A DNA stretch of 43,029 bases from Andreprevotia sp. IGB-42 (GTDB taxonomy: Bacteria; Pseudomonadota; Gammaproteobacteria; Burkholderiales; Chitinibacteraceae), in assembly GCF_009848685.1 (NCBI RefSeq), contig NZ_WXTX01000020.1, positions 1 to 43,029 on the forward strand, read 5' to 3'. Below are positions 24,021-33,902 of the stretch, in pieces. Numbering within the stretch: the first letter of the stretch is position 1; each line of letters opens with the position of its first letter. The notes beneath the pieces are model-generated. The model was not told the origin of the DNA, made no database searches, and saw only the letters and a list, made by a program, of their open reading frames with translations. A program made the translations under genes and the position numbers.

Positions 24021-25013
24021 TTACCGGCGCATATCGGTGCCAAGGTGATCGCAATACCAATGATAGGTTGCCTCCAGGCCTGCTTCGAGAGCACGCGTTT
24101 GCGTAATGCCGAGTGAATGCAGTTTGCTCACGTCCAGCAACTTGCGCGGTGCGCCATCCGGTTTACTGGCATCAAAAACGATCTCGCCGCTGAACCCGGT
24201 CACCTTGGCGATCAGGGTAGCCAGATCGCGGATGCTGATGTCGGTGCCGGTGCCGGCATTGAGGTGGCTGCATTGCGGCGTCACCTGCCGCCGCCATGTG
24301 GCTGCAGGCAGATTCATCACATTTACTGCCGCAATGGCCAGATCATCCACATGCAGGAATTCGCGCAACTGCGCACCGCTACCCCAGATCGTCACACGCT
24401 GTGCACTTTGTTGCCTGGCTAGATGGAAGCGCTGCAGCAAAGCTGGAATCACATGGCTGTTCTCGGGGTGAAAATTGTCGCCCGGGCCATACAGATTGGT
24501 CGGCATCAGGCTGCGGTAATCGCGGCCATGCTGGCGGTTATAGGATTCGCACAGCTTGATGCCGGCAATCTTGGCAATCGCATACGGCTCGTTGGTCGGC
24601 TCCAGATGACCGGTCAGTAGCTGTGCCTCGCTGATCGGCTGCTCGGCCAGCCGCGGGTAAATGCAACTTGAACCCAGAAACAGCAATCTGGGTACATCAT
24701 GCCGGTGCGCCGCACCGATCACGTTCAATGCAATTGCCAGGTTATCGTGGATGAAATCAGCGGGGAACTGGTTGTTGGCCTGAATGCCGCCCACCCTGGC
24801 TGCAGCCAGATACACCTCGTCGATGGCGTGGCTGGCAAAAAATGCCTCCACTGCTGCCTGATCGCACAAGTTGAGTTCATCACGGCCAGCCAGCAGCAGA
24901 GTGACATCCGCTTGCCCGCTCAGTTGCCGCACGATGGCAGAGCCGACCATGCCGCGGTGGCCAGCGATGAAGACGGTCTTTTTGTTGGCGGCAGCTTCAG
25001 TCATGGTGTTCAT
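24021..25013 (-). CDS. fcl: GDP-L-fucose synthase
   Basis: 330-residue extended SDR that epimerises and reduces GDP-4-keto-6-deoxy-D-mannose to GDP-L-fucose with NADPH. Nucleotide-binding GHRGMVGSA at 18-26, [10 protein letters not shown] with the catalytic Ser, and [13 protein letters not shown] with the Tyr-x3-Lys pair. N-terminal residues 1-12 are an extension; M1 (25013) or M4 (25004) could be the start. The coding region overlaps the manB stop by 17 bases (8 if M4). With Gmd in the same operon the complete GDP-mannose to GDP-fucose route is present. Confidence 0.95.
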   Translation of the reverse strand: MNTMTEAAANKKTVFIAGHRGMVGSAIVRQLSGQADVTLLLAGRDELNLCDQAAVEAFFASHAIDEVYLAAARVGGIQANNQFPADFIHDNLAIALNVIGAAHRHDVPRLLFLGSSCIYPRLAEQPISEAQLLTGHLEPTNEPYAIAKIAGIKLCESYNRQHGRDYRSLMPTNLYGPGDNFHPENSHVIPALLQRFHLARQQSAQRVTIWGSGAQLREFLHVDDLAIAAVNVMNLPAATWRRQVTPQCSHLNAGTGTDISIRDLATLIAKVTGFSGEIVFDASKPDGAPRKLLDVSKLHSLGITQTRALEAGLEATYHWYCDHLGTDMRR

Positions 25014-26370
25014 CCAGCAAGGCCAGCAGCACTTGCGTTTGTTGTTGCATCAGCGCGATATCGGCGCGGCTTTCCACATTCAGGCGCACCAGTGCTTCGG
25101 TATTGCTGCAGCGCAGGTTGAAGCGCCATTCGGCAAATTCCAGGCTCAGGCCATCGGTTTCATCCATCAGCAGCGCATGGTCGGCATAGATCGCTTTGAT
25201 ATTGGCAATGGCTGCTGTCGGATTGGCGATCTGGCGATTGATTTCGCCGGACGAGGGGAAGGCGGCAATGCGCGCATCCACCAGTTGCGATAGCGCAAGC
25301 CCGCGCGCGCTGAGCAATTGCACCAGCAGCAGCCAGGGAATCATTCCGCTGTCGCAATAGGCAAAATCGCGGAAATAGTGATGGGCGCTCATCTCGCCGC
25401 CATACACGGCATCTTCCTCGCGCATGCGCGCCTTGATGAAGGCGTGGCCGGTTTTGCTCTGGATTGCCTGGCCGCCGGCGGCGGCAACGAGTTGCAGCGT
25501 GTTCCAGGTCAGGCGCGGGTCATGAATGATTTTCTGGCCAGGCTGCTGCAGCAGGAATGCTTCGGCCAGCAGGCCGACCACGTAATAGCCCTCGATGAAA
25601 CGGCCTTGCTCATCGAAGAAAAAGCAGCGATCAAAATCGCCATCCCAGGCAATGCCGAGGTCTGCGCCATGCGCACGCACGGCATCTGCCGTCTCGGCCC
25701 GGTTTTCCGGTAACAACGGATTGGGAATGCCTTTGGGAAAATGGCCATCCGGCGCATGGTTGAGCTTGATGAACTGCAGCGGCGCACCCATAGCGCAAAG
25801 GCGTGTTTCCAGCGCATCGATCACCTGCCCGGCGGCACCGTTGCCTGCATTGACGACGATGCGCAGTGGCCGCAGCTGTGCAGTGGCGATATAGCCAAGC
25901 AGGTGATCGGTATAGGGCGCCAGCAAATCCACGGCCTGCACGGTGCCGGGTTGGCCTGCCGCGGTAAACTGGCCAGACTGCACCAGCTGCGCAATGGCCT
26001 GCAGTTCGGTATCGCTATCCAGCGGCCGTGCCCCCCCGGCTACCAGCTTCATGCCATTGAAATCGATGGGATTATGACTGGCAGTGACTTCAATACCGCC
26101 GTCCACATCCAGGTGGAAAGCGGCGAAATAGACTTCCTCGGTCCCCGTCATGCCCAGATCGAGTACATCCGCGCCGCCATCTTGCAGGCCCCGGATCAGC
26201 GCAGCCTTGAGGGCGGGTGTACTCAGGCGGATATCGCCGCCCACGGCAACACGCCGTGCAGCCATCACGTCCACGAATGCCCGCCCGATGCGATAGGCCA
26301 TTGCTTCGTCCAGCTCATCGGGCACCCGGCCGCGGATGTCGTAGGCCTTGAAGCACGCAGGTAGCATCAT
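24997..26370 (-). CDS. manB: Phosphomannomutase (ManB/CpsG family)
   Basis: 457 residues (E. coli CpsG 456). Alpha-D-phosphohexomutase with four domains: phosphoserine loop [16 protein letters not shown] (Ser98), metal loop [15 protein letters not shown], sugar-specificity loop [20 protein letters not shown] and a C-terminal phosphate-binding [14 protein letters not shown]. Converts mannose-6-P to mannose-1-P for ManC. The first ATG (26370) overlaps the manC TGA (ATGA); a second ATG follows immediately. Phosphoglucomutase activity is possible in this family. Confidence 0.95.
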   Translation of the reverse strand: MMLPACFKAYDIRGRVPDELDEAMAYRIGRAFVDVMAARRVAVGGDIRLSTPALKAALIRGLQDGGADVLDLGMTGTEEVYFAAFHLDVDGGIEVTASHNPIDFNGMKLVAGGARPLDSDTELQAIAQLVQSGQFTAAGQPGTVQAVDLLAPYTDHLLGYIATAQLRPLRIVVNAGNGAAGQVIDALETRLCAMGAPLQFIKLNHAPDGHFPKGIPNPLLPENRAETADAVRAHGADLGIAWDGDFDRCFFFDEQGRFIEGYYVVGLLAEAFLLQQPGQKIIHDPRLTWNTLQLVAAAGGQAIQSKTGHAFIKARMREEDAVYGGEMSAHHYFRDFAYCDSGMIPWLLLVQLLSARGLALSQLVDARIAAFPSSGEINRQIANPTAAIANIKAIYADHALLMDETDGLSLEFAEWRFNLRCSNTEALVRLNVESRADIALMQQQTQVLLALLDEHHD

Positions 26371-27803
26371 GCCGGCTTGTCCTGAGTGCGGCCATACTGG
26401 TCATCCATGCGTACGATATCGTCTTCGCCCAGATAGCTGCCCGATTGTACCTCGATGATTTCCAGCGGCAGCTTGCCAGGGTTTTCCAGCCGGTGCGTGG
26501 TGCCCAGCGGGATATAGGTCGACTGGTTTTCGCTCAGCAATATGATCTTGTCACCATTGGTGACTTTGGCGGTGCCTTTGACCACCACCCAATGCTCGGC
26601 CCGATGGTGATGCATCTGCAGCGACAAGGCTGCCCCGGGGTTGACCACGATGCGCTTCACCTGGAAGCGTGCGCCGCTGTCGACGGATTCGTAACTGCCC
26701 CACGGGCGAAACACCTTGCGCTGGTTCAAGACTTCGCCGCGACCGGCGTTTTTCAGGCGGTCAACCAGTTGCTTGATGCCCTGTACATGCGCCTTGTGGG
26801 CCACCAGCACCGCATCGGCCGTTTCCACCACGATCAGGTCATCCACCCCTACGGTGGCCACCAGTCGTGCCTCACTGCGGATATAGCTGTTCCGCGTATC
26901 TTCGGCAAACACGTCGCCCAGTAGCGCGTTGCCTTGCTGATCCGGCGTACTGACGTCCGCCAGCGCGCTCCACGAGCCGATGTCGTTCCAGCCCAGTTCG
27001 CTGGTGGCAATCACTGCCGCATGCGGCGTGTGCTCCATCACCGCATAGTCGATGGATTCTGCCGGGCAGGCGGCAAAGGCCGCGCTATCGAGCCGCAGGA
27101 AATCCAGGTCCTCCTGGCTGCGCACGACAGCATCCGCAACATGCTGATGCATCTGCGGCTGCAGGCGTGCCAGTTCTTCCAGGAACAACGCCGCCTTGAA
27201 CAGGAACATGCCGCTGTTCCACAGGTAATCGCCGCTGGCGATGAACGCCTCTGCGGTGGCACGATCCGGTTTTTCGACGAATGACGACACCAGGTGGGCG
27301 CCTTCATGCCCCGCCAGCGCTGCGCCCTGGCGGATATAACCGTAGCCGGTGTGCGGCTCGGTAGGGCGGATGCCGAACGTGACCAGCTTGCCATCCTGGG
27401 CCAATGTTGCTGCTTGCGCCACGTATTGCCGGAAACGCGCCGGTGCCCCGATCACGTGATCGGATGGCAGCACCAGCAGCAACGCATCCTGATCCTGACG
27501 CAACGCCAGGTGTGCGGCGGCGGCTACTGCTGGCGCGGTATTGCGCTCAGCCGGCTCCAGCACGATGCGCGCGGTAGTAACGCCAGCACTGCGCAGCTGT
27601 TCTGCCACCAGGAAACGCAAATCCTGGTTGCTGATCAGCAATGGTGCGACTACGCCGGGTATGCCTTGCAAGCGCTGTGCAGTCTGTTGCAGCAGGCTGT
27701 GTTCACCATGCAAGGACAGGAATTGCTTGGGGTGCAGTTTGCGTGATACCGGCCATAGCCGGGTCCCTGCGCCACCACACAGAATGACCGGAATGATGGT
27801 CAT
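26367..27803 (-). CDS. manC: Mannose-1-phosphate guanylyltransferase/mannose-6-phosphate isomerase (type II)
   Basis: 478 residues, bifunctional layout. The N-terminal nucleotidyltransferase has [16 protein letters not shown] at 6-21 followed by KQFL, and [14 protein letters not shown]. The C-terminal cupin PMI domain has [25 protein letters not shown] and TTHRLENPG. Makes GDP-mannose. The start at 27803 is chosen because AGGAG then stands seven bases upstream; the ATG at 27809 would be one base from the same site. That site overlaps the gmd stop codon, so translation is probably coupled to gmd. Confidence 0.95.
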   Translation of the reverse strand: MTIIPVILCGGAGTRLWPVSRKLHPKQFLSLHGEHSLLQQTAQRLQGIPGVVAPLLISNQDLRFLVAEQLRSAGVTTARIVLEPAERNTAPAVAAAAHLALRQDQDALLLVLPSDHVIGAPARFRQYVAQAATLAQDGKLVTFGIRPTEPHTGYGYIRQGAALAGHEGAHLVSSFVEKPDRATAEAFIASGDYLWNSGMFLFKAALFLEELARLQPQMHQHVADAVVRSQEDLDFLRLDSAAFAACPAESIDYAVMEHTPHAAVIATSELGWNDIGSWSALADVSTPDQQGNALLGDVFAEDTRNSYIRSEARLVATVGVDDLIVVETADAVLVAHKAHVQGIKQLVDRLKNAGRGEVLNQRKVFRPWGSYESVDSGARFQVKRIVVNPGAALSLQMHHHRAEHWVVVKGTAKVTNGDKIILLSENQSTYIPLGTTHRLENPGKLPLEIIEVQSGSYLGEDDIVRMDDQYGRTQDKPA

Positions 27804-27813
27804 GGGCATGCTC

Positions 27814-28932
27814 CTAATCGGCACCGGCCACGTCGATCTGGTAGCCATGCGCTTTCAATAGCGCGTGCTGGCGGGCTTGCGCCAGATCATGCGCGACCAT
27901 TTCGGCCACCATTTCATCCAGCGTGGTCTCTGCCTGCCAGCCCAGCTTCTCGCGTGCCTTGCTGGCATCGCCGAGCAAGGTTTCCACTTCTGCCGGGCGA
28001 TAGTAGCGCGGATCTACCCGCACGATGACATCACCCACGGAGAGGGCAGGGGCACGATCACCATTGATCGCAGCAATCACCGCGTACTCTCCCGCCCCAT
28101 CCCCGTGGAAATCCAGCGTAATACCCAGTTCTGCCGCTGCATGCAGCACGAAATCGCGCACGCTGTATTGCACGCCGGTGGCGATCACGAAGTCCTCGGG
28201 TTTTTCCTGCTGCAGCATCAGCCACTGCATCTTTACGTAATCGCGCGCGTGACCCCAATCGCGAAGTGCAGACAGATTGCCCAAGTACAGGCATTGCTCC
28301 AGGCCCTGTGCAATATTGGCCAAACCACGCGTGATCTTGCGGGTAACGAAGGTTTCACCACGGCGCGGGCTTTCATGGTTGAACAGGATGCCATTACACG
28401 CATACAGGCCATACGCTTCACGGTAATTGACGGTGATCCAGTACGCATACAGCTTGGCCACCGCATACGGGCTGCGCGGATAAAACGGCGTGGTTTCGCG
28501 CTGCGGTGTTTCCTGCACCAGCCCGTACAGCTCGGACGTGGACGCCTGATAGAAGCGGGTTTTACCAGTCAGGCCCAGAAAGCGGATCGCCTCAAGCAAG
28601 CGCAAGGTACCCATGCCATCAACATCCGCAGTGTATTCCGGCGATTCGAAACTGACCGCAACATGCGATTGCGCGCCCAGGTTGTACACTTCGTCTGGCT
28701 GCACTTCCGCGAGGATGCGGGTGAGGTTGGAGCTGTCGGTCAGGTCGCCGTAGTGCAGCTTGAAACGCTGGTTCTCTACATGTGGATCCTGATAGATATG
28801 GTCGATACGCTGCGTATTGAACAGCGACGCCCGGCGCTTGATGCCATGGACTTCATAGCCTTTGGCAAGCAGGAATTCGGCCAGATAGGATCCGTCCTGA
28901 CCGGTGATGCCGGTGATAAGGGCTTTTTTCAT
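27814..28932 (-). CDS. gmd: GDP-mannose 4,6-dehydratase
   Basis: 372-residue SDR (E. coli Gmd 373). It starts [20 protein letters not shown] with the Rossmann loop and has [17 protein letters not shown] (catalytic Thr/Glu) and [16 protein letters not shown] (Tyr-x3-Lys). Makes GDP-4-keto-6-deoxy-D-mannose, the shared precursor of fucose, rhamnose and perosamine. It begins six bases after the preceding glycosyltransferase gene. The GC and codon use here are like the chromosome, in contrast to the AT-richer genes immediately upstream in the operon. Confidence 0.97.
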   Translation of the reverse strand: MKKALITGITGQDGSYLAEFLLAKGYEVHGIKRRASLFNTQRIDHIYQDPHVENQRFKLHYGDLTDSSNLTRILAEVQPDEVYNLGAQSHVAVSFESPEYTADVDGMGTLRLLEAIRFLGLTGKTRFYQASTSELYGLVQETPQRETTPFYPRSPYAVAKLYAYWITVNYREAYGLYACNGILFNHESPRRGETFVTRKITRGLANIAQGLEQCLYLGNLSALRDWGHARDYVKMQWLMLQQEKPEDFVIATGVQYSVRDFVLHAAAELGITLDFHGDGAGEYAVIAAINGDRAPALSVGDVIVRVDPRYYRPAEVETLLGDASKAREKLGWQAETTLDEMVAEMVAHDLAQARQHALLKAHGYQIDVAGAD

Positions 28933-28938
28933 GATCAG

Positions 28939-30009
28939 TTACTCAGCTTGGCTGTGGCTGACAGCGGCTATGTATGGGGATGCCATTCTGGAAAATTCAT
29001 ATTTTTCAAATGCATTATACGCGTTGGAGGCGTATGCTTCGTAATTGGATTGGATTTTCCTGATGGCGGCTATTATTTCAGCTGGTGCATTGTCTTTTAT
29101 GGTAATTCCGGCGCCTGCCTCATCGATTATTTTTAACCCCGGTATCCGGGTACCTATCATCGGTATACCGGCGGCCATGTAATTGAACATTTTGCCCGAC
29201 GGGCACGTCAAGTAATTGGGGTCGTTGTTCTTTACATTGTAAAGACATAACCCGATATCGAACTGCCGGATGTAGTCAATCAGATCCGAATTTTCCACAA
29301 AGCCATCGGCTGCGGTAATCCGCTTGGCGGCGGGGCTGGCATTGATTTTTTCGCGAATGACGTCCGGTATGATGCCCCTGACTTCCAGGTGAAGCGTGTC
29401 ATCCTCCTCCAGCGCGCCAATGCAATCAAGAATGCCATGGCTGGGAATGGCATTGCCGATATATAGCAATTTCTTTATTCCATTTTCAGGTAATGCTTTT
29501 GCAGGGCGATCTGCAGGGGCGATGGGGGCATTTTGTATAAAAAAAACACGCTGTAATTTTTCTTGAAATTGGATTTCAAGCCGTTCGTTATTTTGAGTAA
29601 TGACATTTGCAATGTTTGTGCTGTCCACCAAGAAAAATGCAATGTTTTTCTTCACTTCCAGCGAGAAATAGTCAAAATTGTGAATGCCTGCAAGTTGCAA
29701 AGCCAGACTGCCAGCGGAATCAATGCCAATGTAATGGTCAAATGTATCCAGCTTCTTTATATGCCGATAAAGAACCAGCGGTTTCAAGAAGTTCAAAAGC
29801 CTGGTTTTTGTCAAAACCAATAACAATGGGCTTCTTTGATCAATGAAAACAATCCGGAAGAGACGGCTGATGTTGTGGCTGTTGAACCTCCCATTGAATG
29901 TGAGGATAGTGGGCTCGAAGCCATGGGCTTTCAATAGCGTCGCCATATTGAGGGTCGATGGCGAGTAAGCAATCCAGTCATCCGGAAAGACAATGAGACA
30001 TTTTTTCAT
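28939..30009 (-). CDS. GT4-like glycosyltransferase, AT-rich
   Basis: 356 residues from the ATG at 30009, which overlaps the stop of the methyltransferase gene (ATGA); a longer frame upstream is not needed. N-terminus KKCLIVFPDDWIAYSPS, C-terminal half with LLYIGNAIPSHGILDCI, LHLEVRGIIPDV and CPSGKMFNYMAAGIPMIGT, the donor-site motif of GT-B enzymes. Base composition and codon use are clearly more AT-rich than gmd next door, a sign of separate acquisition. Donor and acceptor unknown; perosamine or its methyl derivative is an attractive donor given the neighbours (inference). Confidence 0.8.
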   Translation of the reverse strand: MKKCLIVFPDDWIAYSPSTLNMATLLKAHGFEPTILTFNGRFNSHNISRLFRIVFIDQRSPLLLVLTKTRLLNFLKPLVLYRHIKKLDTFDHYIGIDSAGSLALQLAGIHNFDYFSLEVKKNIAFFLVDSTNIANVITQNNERLEIQFQEKLQRVFFIQNAPIAPADRPAKALPENGIKKLLYIGNAIPSHGILDCIGALEEDDTLHLEVRGIIPDVIREKINASPAAKRITAADGFVENSDLIDYIRQFDIGLCLYNVKNNDPNYLTCPSGKMFNYMAAGIPMIGTRIPGLKIIDEAGAGITIKDNAPAEIIAAIRKIQSNYEAYASNAYNAFEKYEFSRMASPYIAAVSHSQAE

Positions 30010-30773
30010 GGAATCAAGCGAAACGTGGAGTATGCAGCCCAACTGTTCTCGCTAGGTGCTGATTCCTGCATGAGAACGCCATGGCTGAGCAGGGAGAAGT
30101 TGTGCATGCTGGCCATGTATTCCACCTCTGGCGCAAATAGATAACGCATAAGATGCGATTCTTTGACGACTTCCACCGAGTCCTGTTCAGTCATCATGAT
30201 TTCGTACTGAACGTTGACGGTATTTTTCTGGTAATCGATGGTTGATTCGGCTATCCGTATGATGGATAGGCCGCCATCCTGAAGCCGCTTGACGCGTGTT
30301 TCCGGTTTCATCGATAAAACTGCAGGCCCATACCAGTAGTCAAAAACCAGTATTCCGTTATTTACAAGATGCTTGTTGGCAGTATCAAATGCGGCATGCA
30401 AAGCTTGATTGCTGGTTTGATAGCTGAAAACATGAAAAAGGGATAATACGATGTCGAATTTTCTGCTTGTTGAAAAGCTGCCCAAATCTGCCTGTGAAAA
30501 AGTCAGACGATTACTGATTTCCTGCGGCAGATCACGCTTCCGTTGCTCCGCAGCAGCCAGCATATTCGCACTGATATCAATGCCATGAACCTTATAGCCA
30601 GCTTCGGCTAACACTTGGGCGTGAATACCCGTACCGCAGCCCAGCTCGAGAATGGTGCTTGCCTGAGGAAAATAGGTTTTCAGGCGCGAAATGATGAAAT
30701 CAGCTTCACCGCGATAGTCCTTTTCCCGGTACAGCAAATCATAATAACGCGCATAACGATCGAATATGCTCAT
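30006..30773 (-). CDS. Class I SAM methyltransferase, candidate amino-sugar N-methyltransferase
   Basis: 255 residues. N-terminus FDRYARYYDLLYREKDYRGE, SAM motif I ILELGCGTGIHAQVLAEAGY at 41-60, motif II VHGIDISANML, motif III-type FDIVLSLFHVFSY. The start pattern and spacing resemble the TylM1/DesVI group that methylates the amino nitrogen of nucleotide-linked 3- or 4-amino-sugars. The gene overlaps per (upstream) and a glycosyltransferase (downstream) by ATGA on both sides, so the three are tightly coupled. N-methylation of GDP-perosamine is therefore a reasonable but untested function; O-methylation of the glycan is the alternative. Confidence 0.75.
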   Translation of the reverse strand: MSIFDRYARYYDLLYREKDYRGEADFIISRLKTYFPQASTILELGCGTGIHAQVLAEAGYKVHGIDISANMLAAAEQRKRDLPQEISNRLTFSQADLGSFSTSRKFDIVLSLFHVFSYQTSNQALHAAFDTANKHLVNNGILVFDYWYGPAVLSMKPETRVKRLQDGGLSIIRIAESTIDYQKNTVNVQYEIMMTEQDSVEVVKESHLMRYLFAPEVEYMASMHNFSLLSHGVLMQESAPSENSWAAYSTFRLIP

Positions 30774-31882
30774 TGCATCATGGCCCGCACGCCTGCTCCA
30801 ACCGTTTCCATCTGGTCTTCCTGCAAGGCAAGACCACTTGGAATATAAAACCCCCGACGAGCGAGCTTTTCTGCAATGGGATAGTGCTCACCAGCAAATA
30901 GGCCCATTGCCTGGAAAACGGGCTGCTCATGCATTGGCCAGAAAAAGGGCCGGGTGCCAATGCCCAATTCTGCCAGTCGCCTCATCGCTTCTTCGGCATC
31001 AAAAGAAACATCATCCTCAAGCACAATGCCGAAGACCCAATAGATATTCTCGGCATAGCTTGCGCGCTCAAGTGGAAGTTGCAACCCGGGGACACCCTGC
31101 AGCGCATGCGTGTAAAAATTCCCCATCTGCCTTTTTCGCAAAACAAACTCATCAAGCCGCTCAAGCTGGGCCACGCCAATGGCCGCTTGCATATTGGTCA
31201 TCCGCATGTTCCAGCCCAGCGTTTCGTGCACAAAGCGCTTTTGAGGCTGGAAGCACAAATTACGCAACGAGCGACAACGGTCCGCCAATATCTCGTCATC
31301 TGTAACCAGCATACCTCCTTCCCCCGTGGTGATATGCTTGTTTGGATAAAAACTGAATGTGCTGATATTTCCAAAGCTACCGCAAGGCCGTCCTTCAAAG
31401 CGCTGGCCATGCATTTCTGCTGCATCTTCGATAATCAGCAGCCGATGTTTGGCAGCGATGCGTTCAATTGCCGCCATGTCTACCGGCAAACCATAAATAT
31501 GCACAACCATGATTGCTTTGGTCCTGGATGTGATCTTTTGTTCGATTTGCCGCGTGTCCATATTCCAGGTTACCGGATCACTATCAACCAGCACCGGTAA
31601 CGCGCCAGCGCGTACGATCGCACTGGCGCAAGAAATAATGGTGAAGGTAGGCAGGATCACTTCATCGCCTGGACCAATTCCCAGCGCAACAACAGCCGCA
31701 TCCAAAGCCACAGAGCCGTTGCAGACCGCAATGGCATGGCGTCTGCCCACTGTTTTTGCAAACGCATCTTCGAATTTCTTAATGAATGGCCCTTCTGACG
31801 AAATCCATCCGGTATCGATACATTCATTCAGGTATTTCTTCTCGTTGCCGTCGAGCAGGGGGGTATTAACGGGGATCATCAT
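30770..31882 (-). CDS. per: DegT/DnrJ/EryC1/StrS aminotransferase, GDP-perosamine synthase-like
   Basis: 370-residue PLP enzyme. Internal aldimine Lys182 in STFSFYPNKHITTGEGGM, the IIEDAAEMHGQ cofactor Asp segment, and an N-terminus LDGNEKKYLNECIDTGWISS that matches remembered Per/RfbE perosamine synthases closely. Predicted reaction: GDP-4-keto-6-deoxy-D-mannose plus glutamate to GDP-perosamine; the substrate is supplied by Gmd in the same operon. AAAGG stands four bases before the first ATG (seven before the second, 31879). It overlaps the cupin gene by 17 bases. No N-acetyltransferase (PerB type) is seen nearby. Confidence 0.85.
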   Translation of the reverse strand: MMIPVNTPLLDGNEKKYLNECIDTGWISSEGPFIKKFEDAFAKTVGRRHAIAVCNGSVALDAAVVALGIGPGDEVILPTFTIISCASAIVRAGALPVLVDSDPVTWNMDTRQIEQKITSRTKAIMVVHIYGLPVDMAAIERIAAKHRLLIIEDAAEMHGQRFEGRPCGSFGNISTFSFYPNKHITTGEGGMLVTDDEILADRCRSLRNLCFQPQKRFVHETLGWNMRMTNMQAAIGVAQLERLDEFVLRKRQMGNFYTHALQGVPGLQLPLERASYAENIYWVFGIVLEDDVSFDAEEAMRRLAELGIGTRPFFWPMHEQPVFQAMGLFAGEHYPIAEKLARRGFYIPSGLALQEDQMETVGAGVRAMMQ

Positions 31883-32306
31883 CTACCTTTACTTGGCTGT
31901 GAGGTACCGGTGAAAAACGAGTCTTGTCCTGTTCGCCAGCATATGGCCCCTGTTTGACTTCTATGATTTCGGATGACTCAAGCACCTCGAAGCCATGGCC
32001 ACCAAAGGCCAATAAGATGACATCCCCGGCATACAAATTCCGGCTTTCCAGATACTGCTGCTTTTCATCATAAAAATCTACCCGGACCTTGCCCGATTTG
32101 ATGAAAAGCACTTCCTTGGTGTACTGGACCTCCCTGACAACAGGGTTGTGTACATGCGGGGGGATGATGTAGCCCCGAGGACGATTCATATATCCGAGTT
32201 GTTGGGAAAAATCATCCGGCGTAAAAAACTGGATTCCCGACGTAGTATATTCTCTCCGGATAATGATGGCGGCGAGTTGATTTTCAATATTGATATGTTC
32301 AATCAT
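31866..32306 (-). CDS. Cupin-fold protein of the polysaccharide locus
   Basis: 146 residues. A single cupin barrel: PRGYIIPPHVHNPVVREV with an H-x-H, then Glu and Gly (EVLFIKSG), and the second motif AGDVILLAFGGHGFEVLE. The PRG-x-H-x-H layout recalls sugar-nucleotide 3,4-ketoisomerases (FdtA/WxcM), but the rest does not clearly match. Proteins like this occur in O-antigen and capsule loci next to StrS-type aminotransferases, with unknown activity. Its ATG overlaps the stop of the upstream GT2 gene and its 3' end overlaps per. A ketoisomerase role would change the predicted aminosugar from perosamine to a 3-amino isomer. Confidence 0.8.
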   Translation of the reverse strand: MIEHINIENQLAAIIIRREYTTSGIQFFTPDDFSQQLGYMNRPRGYIIPPHVHNPVVREVQYTKEVLFIKSGKVRVDFYDEKQQYLESRNLYAGDVILLAFGGHGFEVLESSEIIEVKQGPYAGEQDKTRFSPVPHSQVKVDDDPR

Positions 32307-33217
32307 TGCATGCCAACCATCTGTTTTAATTTTCCAAGAATGGCCATCAGAAGTGATGGCCGTATCGATTCATAGAATCGGCGAAATGCAAAAACCGCGT
32401 CAGCATTTTCCACGATGGCAATGTCTTTCAGCATGATCCGGGAATTATGAGTGTGATTCCCGTAGTGATCATTCTGGGCGCAGTGTACACCGCTCGCATC
32501 ATGGCCTATGTTGTTGATCAAGCTTTCTCTGGAATAAAGCGTGTACATGCCATTTAAAAAAGTTGACGCATGCCAGCGAATGGCCCATGAGTTGTTCCTT
32601 CCCGCAATCTGCTTCTTCAGCATTTTCGAGTAGACGCGATATGAAATGCCTCTGTCAAATTCTTTGATCAGGTCGCGTTGCTTCAATTCCGCCAGCAATT
32701 TCGTACCGTTTGATTCAAAACAATCCCACGCCCGACTCCACGTTGCCCACCCCCAGCAGTCTGCACCGCGCAGGAAAAAGAGCTCAGGAATGGGGTCTTT
32801 GACCGGATAGCAGTATCCATGTATGGAAGCTACTTTTTCCTTATCTCGGTATTTGGCCAGACCTTGATTCATGAAGTCCAGAAAATGAGGGCTCGTTACC
32901 AGGTCATCTTCGAGAACGATGATCTGACCGAATTGATTCAGTGTTTCGGTGACACCGGAAATGATATTGCTTGCTAAACCATAATTTCTCGGACGCTCGA
33001 TCAGGGTGACGCTTTTAAAGCCACGCAACGCACGGATCAAGTCACGCACCTCTTGCACCGCAGTTTCATCCGCACCAGCACGAGCACCATCTGAATAGAC
33101 GATCAAATCCGTTTTACTGGCTAGGTCGTTAGCCAATAAAGCATCCAGGGTTTGTCTGGTATGTGCGGGCCTCGCAAAAACGAACAGGGCCACCGGTGCA
33201 AGATGTTGCTGAAACAT
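32303..33217 (-). CDS. GT2-like glycosyltransferase
   Basis: 304 residues, GT-A fold. N-terminus PVALFVFARPAHTRQTLDAL, acidic metal motif IIVLEDDLVTSPHFLDFMN around 100, and the GADCWGWATWSRAWDCF segment characteristic of one LPS/O-antigen GT2 subgroup. No TM helix, so it is likely cytoplasmic and peripheral. AT-rich like its neighbours. It lies 67 bases after the methyltransferase-like gene, one of the few real gaps in the operon, and overlaps the cupin gene by four bases. Confidence 0.85.
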   Translation of the reverse strand: MFQQHLAPVALFVFARPAHTRQTLDALLANDLASKTDLIVYSDGARAGADETAVQEVRDLIRALRGFKSVTLIERPRNYGLASNIISGVTETLNQFGQIIVLEDDLVTSPHFLDFMNQGLAKYRDKEKVASIHGYCYPVKDPIPELFFLRGADCWGWATWSRAWDCFESNGTKLLAELKQRDLIKEFDRGISYRVYSKMLKKQIAGRNNSWAIRWHASTFLNGMYTLYSRESLINNIGHDASGVHCAQNDHYGNHTHNSRIMLKDIAIVENADAVFAFRRFYESIRPSLLMAILGKLKQMVGMQ

Positions 33218-33284
33218 TAGATTATGCCTGTCTCTTCATGTATGGCAATTGAAAATGATACGCCCTTTTTGACAATCAAACACG

Positions 33285-33902
33285 CTAGAGGCCAAGACAG
33301 TTTTGATCACGATAAAAGATGGATGTTTCTGATATATGGGGCGTAATGGGTGCCAAGCCGGTGAAGGGGAGTTGTCTGAATCCGCTGTCGGCCAGGACTT
33401 CCAGGGCATCCCCGTAGTTTTTCCGATCCGAATTGTCGAGGATCACAATGCCGTCTGTAGTCAAAGCATGGAGCGCATGTTTTATGCAGTTTACGCGATC
33501 CCTGCCATCGACAAAAATGACATGCCATTTCCCGTTCAATACAGAACGACAATAATCGCCGTCATATTCAAGGGGGACATACTGCAAAAAGGCATTTCCC
33601 GGCAAGGTCGCCTTGATTTTCTGGAACCAGTCAGCATCATGCTCGACGCTGTGCACCGCCCTGGTTTTTTTGCTGAGCCAGAGGGTACTGTTACCACAGC
33701 CAAACTCGAATACATCCAGGTGCTGGTGCAGACGCCTGTCCAGGAAATCGATTGCAGGATAGGTAATCCAGGGAACCGGATCGCCATGGCGGTCTACTGA
33801 AGAGCGGCTTGTATAGCTTTGCAGCCATCCATAATTTGCCAAGGCTTTTTTTCCCAAGGAAAAAAGGCCGTAAAGCCGCGACTGTATCAAATATTTAACC
33901 AT
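33285..33902 (-). CDS. SAM-dependent methyltransferase-like protein
   Basis: 205 residues. Glycine-rich motif FEFGCGNSTLWLSKKTRAVH with acidic VEHDADWF after it, then WHVIFVDGRDRVNC and IVILDNSDR, the pattern of class I methyltransferases found in polysaccharide loci. Likely modifies a sugar or a glycan terminus (inference). It overlaps the end of wzx by eight bases. There is no signal peptide or TM. A second methyltransferase in the operon (30006-30773) belongs to a different subgroup. Confidence 0.72.
   Translation of the reverse strand: MVKYLIQSRLYGLFSLGKKALANYGWLQSYTSRSSVDRHGDPVPWITYPAIDFLDRRLHQHLDVFEFGCGNSTLWLSKKTRAVHSVEHDADWFQKIKATLPGNAFLQYVPLEYDGDYCRSVLNGKWHVIFVDGRDRVNCIKHALHALTTDGIVILDNSDRKNYGDALEVLADSGFRQLPFTGLAPITPHISETSIFYRDQNCLGL

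Noticed and set aside
27865-29136. 423-codon plus-strand frame opposite gmd
   Set aside because: Antisense shadow; Gmd on the other strand is full length with intact motifs.
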